Part shown: piece by piece, positions 5,753-6,928 of the stretch
How positions within the stretch are numbered: position 1 is the stretch's first letter
How the letters are laid out: every line of letters starts with the position of its first letter
NCBI GenBank assembly: GCA_002439735.1
Contig: DJPG01000145.1
Span: forward strand, 1 to 6,928
DNA length: 6,928 nt
From: Firmicutes bacterium UBA6418
GTDB taxonomy: Bacteria > Bacillota > Clostridia > Peptostreptococcales > Anaerovoracaceae
Direction: 5' to 3'
Position numbers and translations under genes: made by a program
Notes under the pieces: generated by a model
The model's input: the letters and a program-made list of their open reading frames with translations, nothing else
What the model was told of the DNA's origin: nothing
The model's database searches: none

Positions 5753-6118
5753 ATGAATAAAGAGCAAATTATCGAAGCGATCAAATCGATGACAGTTTTA
5801 GAGTTAAATGAATTAGTAAAAGCTTGTGAAGAAGAATTCGGCGTATCCGCAGCAGCTCCGGTTGCAGTTGTAGGTGCGGCAGGCGGCGCTGCAGCAGCAG
5901 AAGAACAGACGGAATTCACCGTTGTTCTGGAAGCAGCAGGCGCGGAAAAGATCAAAGTTATCAAGGCTGTAAGAGAAATCACCGGCCTTGGCTTGAAAGA
6001 AGCGAAGGAAGCAGTAGACAACGCTCCGACAAACCTCAAAGAGGGTATCGAAAAGGCTGAAGCTGATGCAATCAAGGCTCAGTTAGAAGAAGTTGGCGCA
6101 ACCGTCGTTCTGAAATAA
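5753..6118 (+). CDS. rplL: 50S ribosomal protein L7/L12
   Basis: L7/L12 is the multi-copy acidic stalk protein that recruits translational GTPases. The 121 residues show the N-terminal dimerisation helices (1-30), an alanine/glycine-rich hinge (32-50), and the C-terminal factor-binding domain (about 52-121) with KIKVIKAVREITGLGLKEAK (66-85) and DNAP (89-92). AAAGGAG (5738-5744) lies eight bases before the ATG. It is the last gene of the ribosomal cluster here, because a strong terminator follows 34 bases after the stop instead of rpoB. Confidence 0.97.
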   Translation: MNKEQIIEAIKSMTVLELNELVKACEEEFGVSAAAPVAVVGAAGGAAAAEEQTEFTVVLEAAGAEKIKVIKAVREITGLGLKEAKEAVDNAPTNLKEGIEKAEADAIKAQLEEVGATVVLK

Positions 6119-6152
6119 GAATCGGGGTTACCCAAACAAAACGCAAAGAAGC

Positions 6153-6179
6153 AAAGCCCGGCGCACGCCGGGCTTTTTT
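6153..6179 (+). terminator. Strong intrinsic terminator after rplL
   Basis: AAAGCCCGGC (6153-6162) pairs perfectly with GCCGGGCTTT (6167-6176) around the tetraloop GCAC, with T6174-T6179 at its 3' side. The GC-rich core and T tract make this a textbook terminator closing the rplJ-rplL unit. The A tract on the 5' side means it could also work on the opposite strand. Confidence 0.93.
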
Positions 6180-6283
6180 GCAAAAAGGAAAGGCGAAGAG
6201 TGGGAGCGCGGGAAGGCTCCGCAGTGTGAAGGGCGGAGAGAACAGGATATACAAATGCAGAGGTTCATAGGAGGGTAAAAACC

Positions 6284-6359
6284 GCTAAGAAAATGCCAAA
6301 ATAGCGCCAAGAATCTTGAACCGATGCTAAGAAAATGCTAACATAATACTCGATGTTAG
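6284..6359. promoter_or_regulatory. GCTAA direct repeats and a dyad at the permease promoter (putative operator)
   Basis: The 13-base sequence GCTAAGAAAATGC occurs exactly at 6284-6296 and 6326-6338, 42 bases apart, about four helical turns. A third GCTAA lies at 6337-6341. CTAACAT (6338-6344) and ATGTTAG (6353-6359) form a perfect inverted repeat with an eight-base spacer, lying over the predicted -10 and transcription start. The arrangement suggests a transcription factor acting on the permease gene. The factor cannot be identified from this window. Confidence 0.5.
6316..6344 (+). promoter_or_regulatory. Extended -10 promoter for the permease gene
   Basis: TTGAAC (6316-6321) and TAACAT (6339-6344) are 17 bases apart, and TG at 6336-6337 supplies an extended -10. 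CATAAT (6342-6347) is an alternative -10 but with a 20-base spacer. Transcription would start near 6351. The 136 bases between the rplL terminator and this promoter show only a weak stem GGAGC/GCTCC (6203-6207/6216-6220) and no gene. Confidence 0.6.
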
Positions 6360-6377
6360 GTGCTATCGGAGGTTATT

Positions 6378-6928
6378 ATGGCAGCAGCAATCTTAGCGGT
6401 TACGATTTTTATCGCGATGTTTACCTTGATCGTCACAGAAAAATTTGAAAGACAACATATCACATTGGTCAGTGGGCTTTTGACGCTGATTCTGGTCTTC
6501 GGCTTCGCAATGCGGGATTTCGGCACAGCGTGGAAGGTTCTGAATGTTACGGAGCTATTTACGGTAGAATTCTGGCATCATGTCGGCTCTTCCGAAAGCG
6601 CCACGGCGGGAGTCAACTGGGCGACGATCTTTTTTATTGCCGGTATGATGGTCATGGTCGAGGGTATGGCAGCATCAGGCTTCTTCAAATGGCTATGTAT
6701 GGAGATCGCGAAGTGGGCTCATTACCGGGCAATGCGGATCTTTGTTGCGTTTATGCTTTTATCCGCGGGTTTGTCCATGTTTATTGACAGCATTACGGTC
6801 ATTCTGTTTCTTGCGGCGGTTACTGCGGAACTGGGGAGAATGCTGGACTTCCATCCGGTGCCGATGATACTTTCAGAGATTTTCTGCGCCAACCTGGGAG
6901 GCTCGGCGACCATGTGCGGCGACCCACC
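6378..6928 (+). CDS. Ion-transporter-superfamily permease (SLC13/NhaD/ArsB-like), 3' end missing
   Basis: The frame opens with MAAAILAVTIFIAMFTLIVTEK and stays open to the window end (183 complete codons). Hydrophobic helices lie near 3-20, 27-44, 80-100, 118-150 and 162-178. FIDSIT (135-140, with D137) and NLGGSATMCGDPP (172-184) are the first half-repeat motifs of the ion transporter superfamily, whose members move sodium, arsenite or dicarboxylates. NhaD/ArsB-type proteins have GGxATxxGDPPN at this place. GGAGG (6368-6372) lies five bases before the ATG. The loop at 62-79 is rather long and polar. The substrate cannot be assigned from half a protein, and nothing nearby hints at arsenic or citrate use. 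Confidence 0.85.
   Translation, partial: MAAAILAVTIFIAMFTLIVTEKFERQHITLVSGLLTLILVFGFAMRDFGTAWKVLNVTELFTVEFWHHVGSSESATAGVNWATIFFIAGMMVMVEGMAASGFFKWLCMEIAKWAHYRAMRIFVAFMLLSAGLSMFIDSITVILFLAAVTAELGRMLDFHPVPMILSEIFCANLGGSATMCGDP

Noticed and set aside
6530..6787. Forward frame of 85 codons inside the permease region
   Set aside because: It is out of frame with the permease, whose motifs (FIDSIT, GGSATMCGDPP), start codon and ribosome binding site are clear.

Overview
The window reads as a chromosomal segment of a low-to-mid GC Firmicute of the class Clostridia. This rests on the rpmG-secE-nusG-rplK-rplA-rplJ-rplL order, a four-cysteine L33, strong GGAGG-type ribosome binding sites, consensus sigma-A-like promoters and a Firmicutes-type L10 leader. 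A Lachnospiraceae-like host is my inference from protein style and cannot be proven here.

Layout. Bases 1-250 hold a good promoter and a leader with just over two copies of a 37-bp tandem repeat. A two-gene unit follows: an LCP-family envelope protein (251-1828), with three predicted membrane helices and a possible solute-binding-like domain ahead of its catalytic domain, and a PaaI-like hotdog thioesterase (1830-2363) one base later. A perfect-consensus promoter (2425-2453) then starts the translation/transcription cluster: rpmG (too short for usual ORF cut-offs), secE, a 139-base gap with two stem-loops, nusG, rplK and rplA. Between rplA and rplJ are 345 non-coding bases. They contain two back-to-back copies of a roughly 72-base two-hairpin element, the second ending in a T7 tract, and then a recognisable L10 leader with its attenuator. 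rplJ and rplL follow, closed by a strong intrinsic terminator at 6153-6179. rpoB, the usual next gene, is absent. Instead a new promoter with repeated GCTAA motifs and a dyad drives an ion-transporter-superfamily permease that runs off the window end.

How the parts work together. L11, L1, L10 and L7/L12 build the two ribosomal stalks. SecE is the small membrane subunit of the Sec translocon. NusG is a transcription elongation factor. The L10 leader offers two mutually exclusive folds: a three-way junction that captures the terminator's 5' arm, and the terminator itself. This fits feedback control by L10-L12. The most interesting non-coding signal is the duplicated element at 4815-4960, whose two copies keep the same fold, loops and unpaired segments while their stem sequences differ. 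No mobile element, CRISPR array, tRNA or rRNA was seen, and the protein content is largely conventional.
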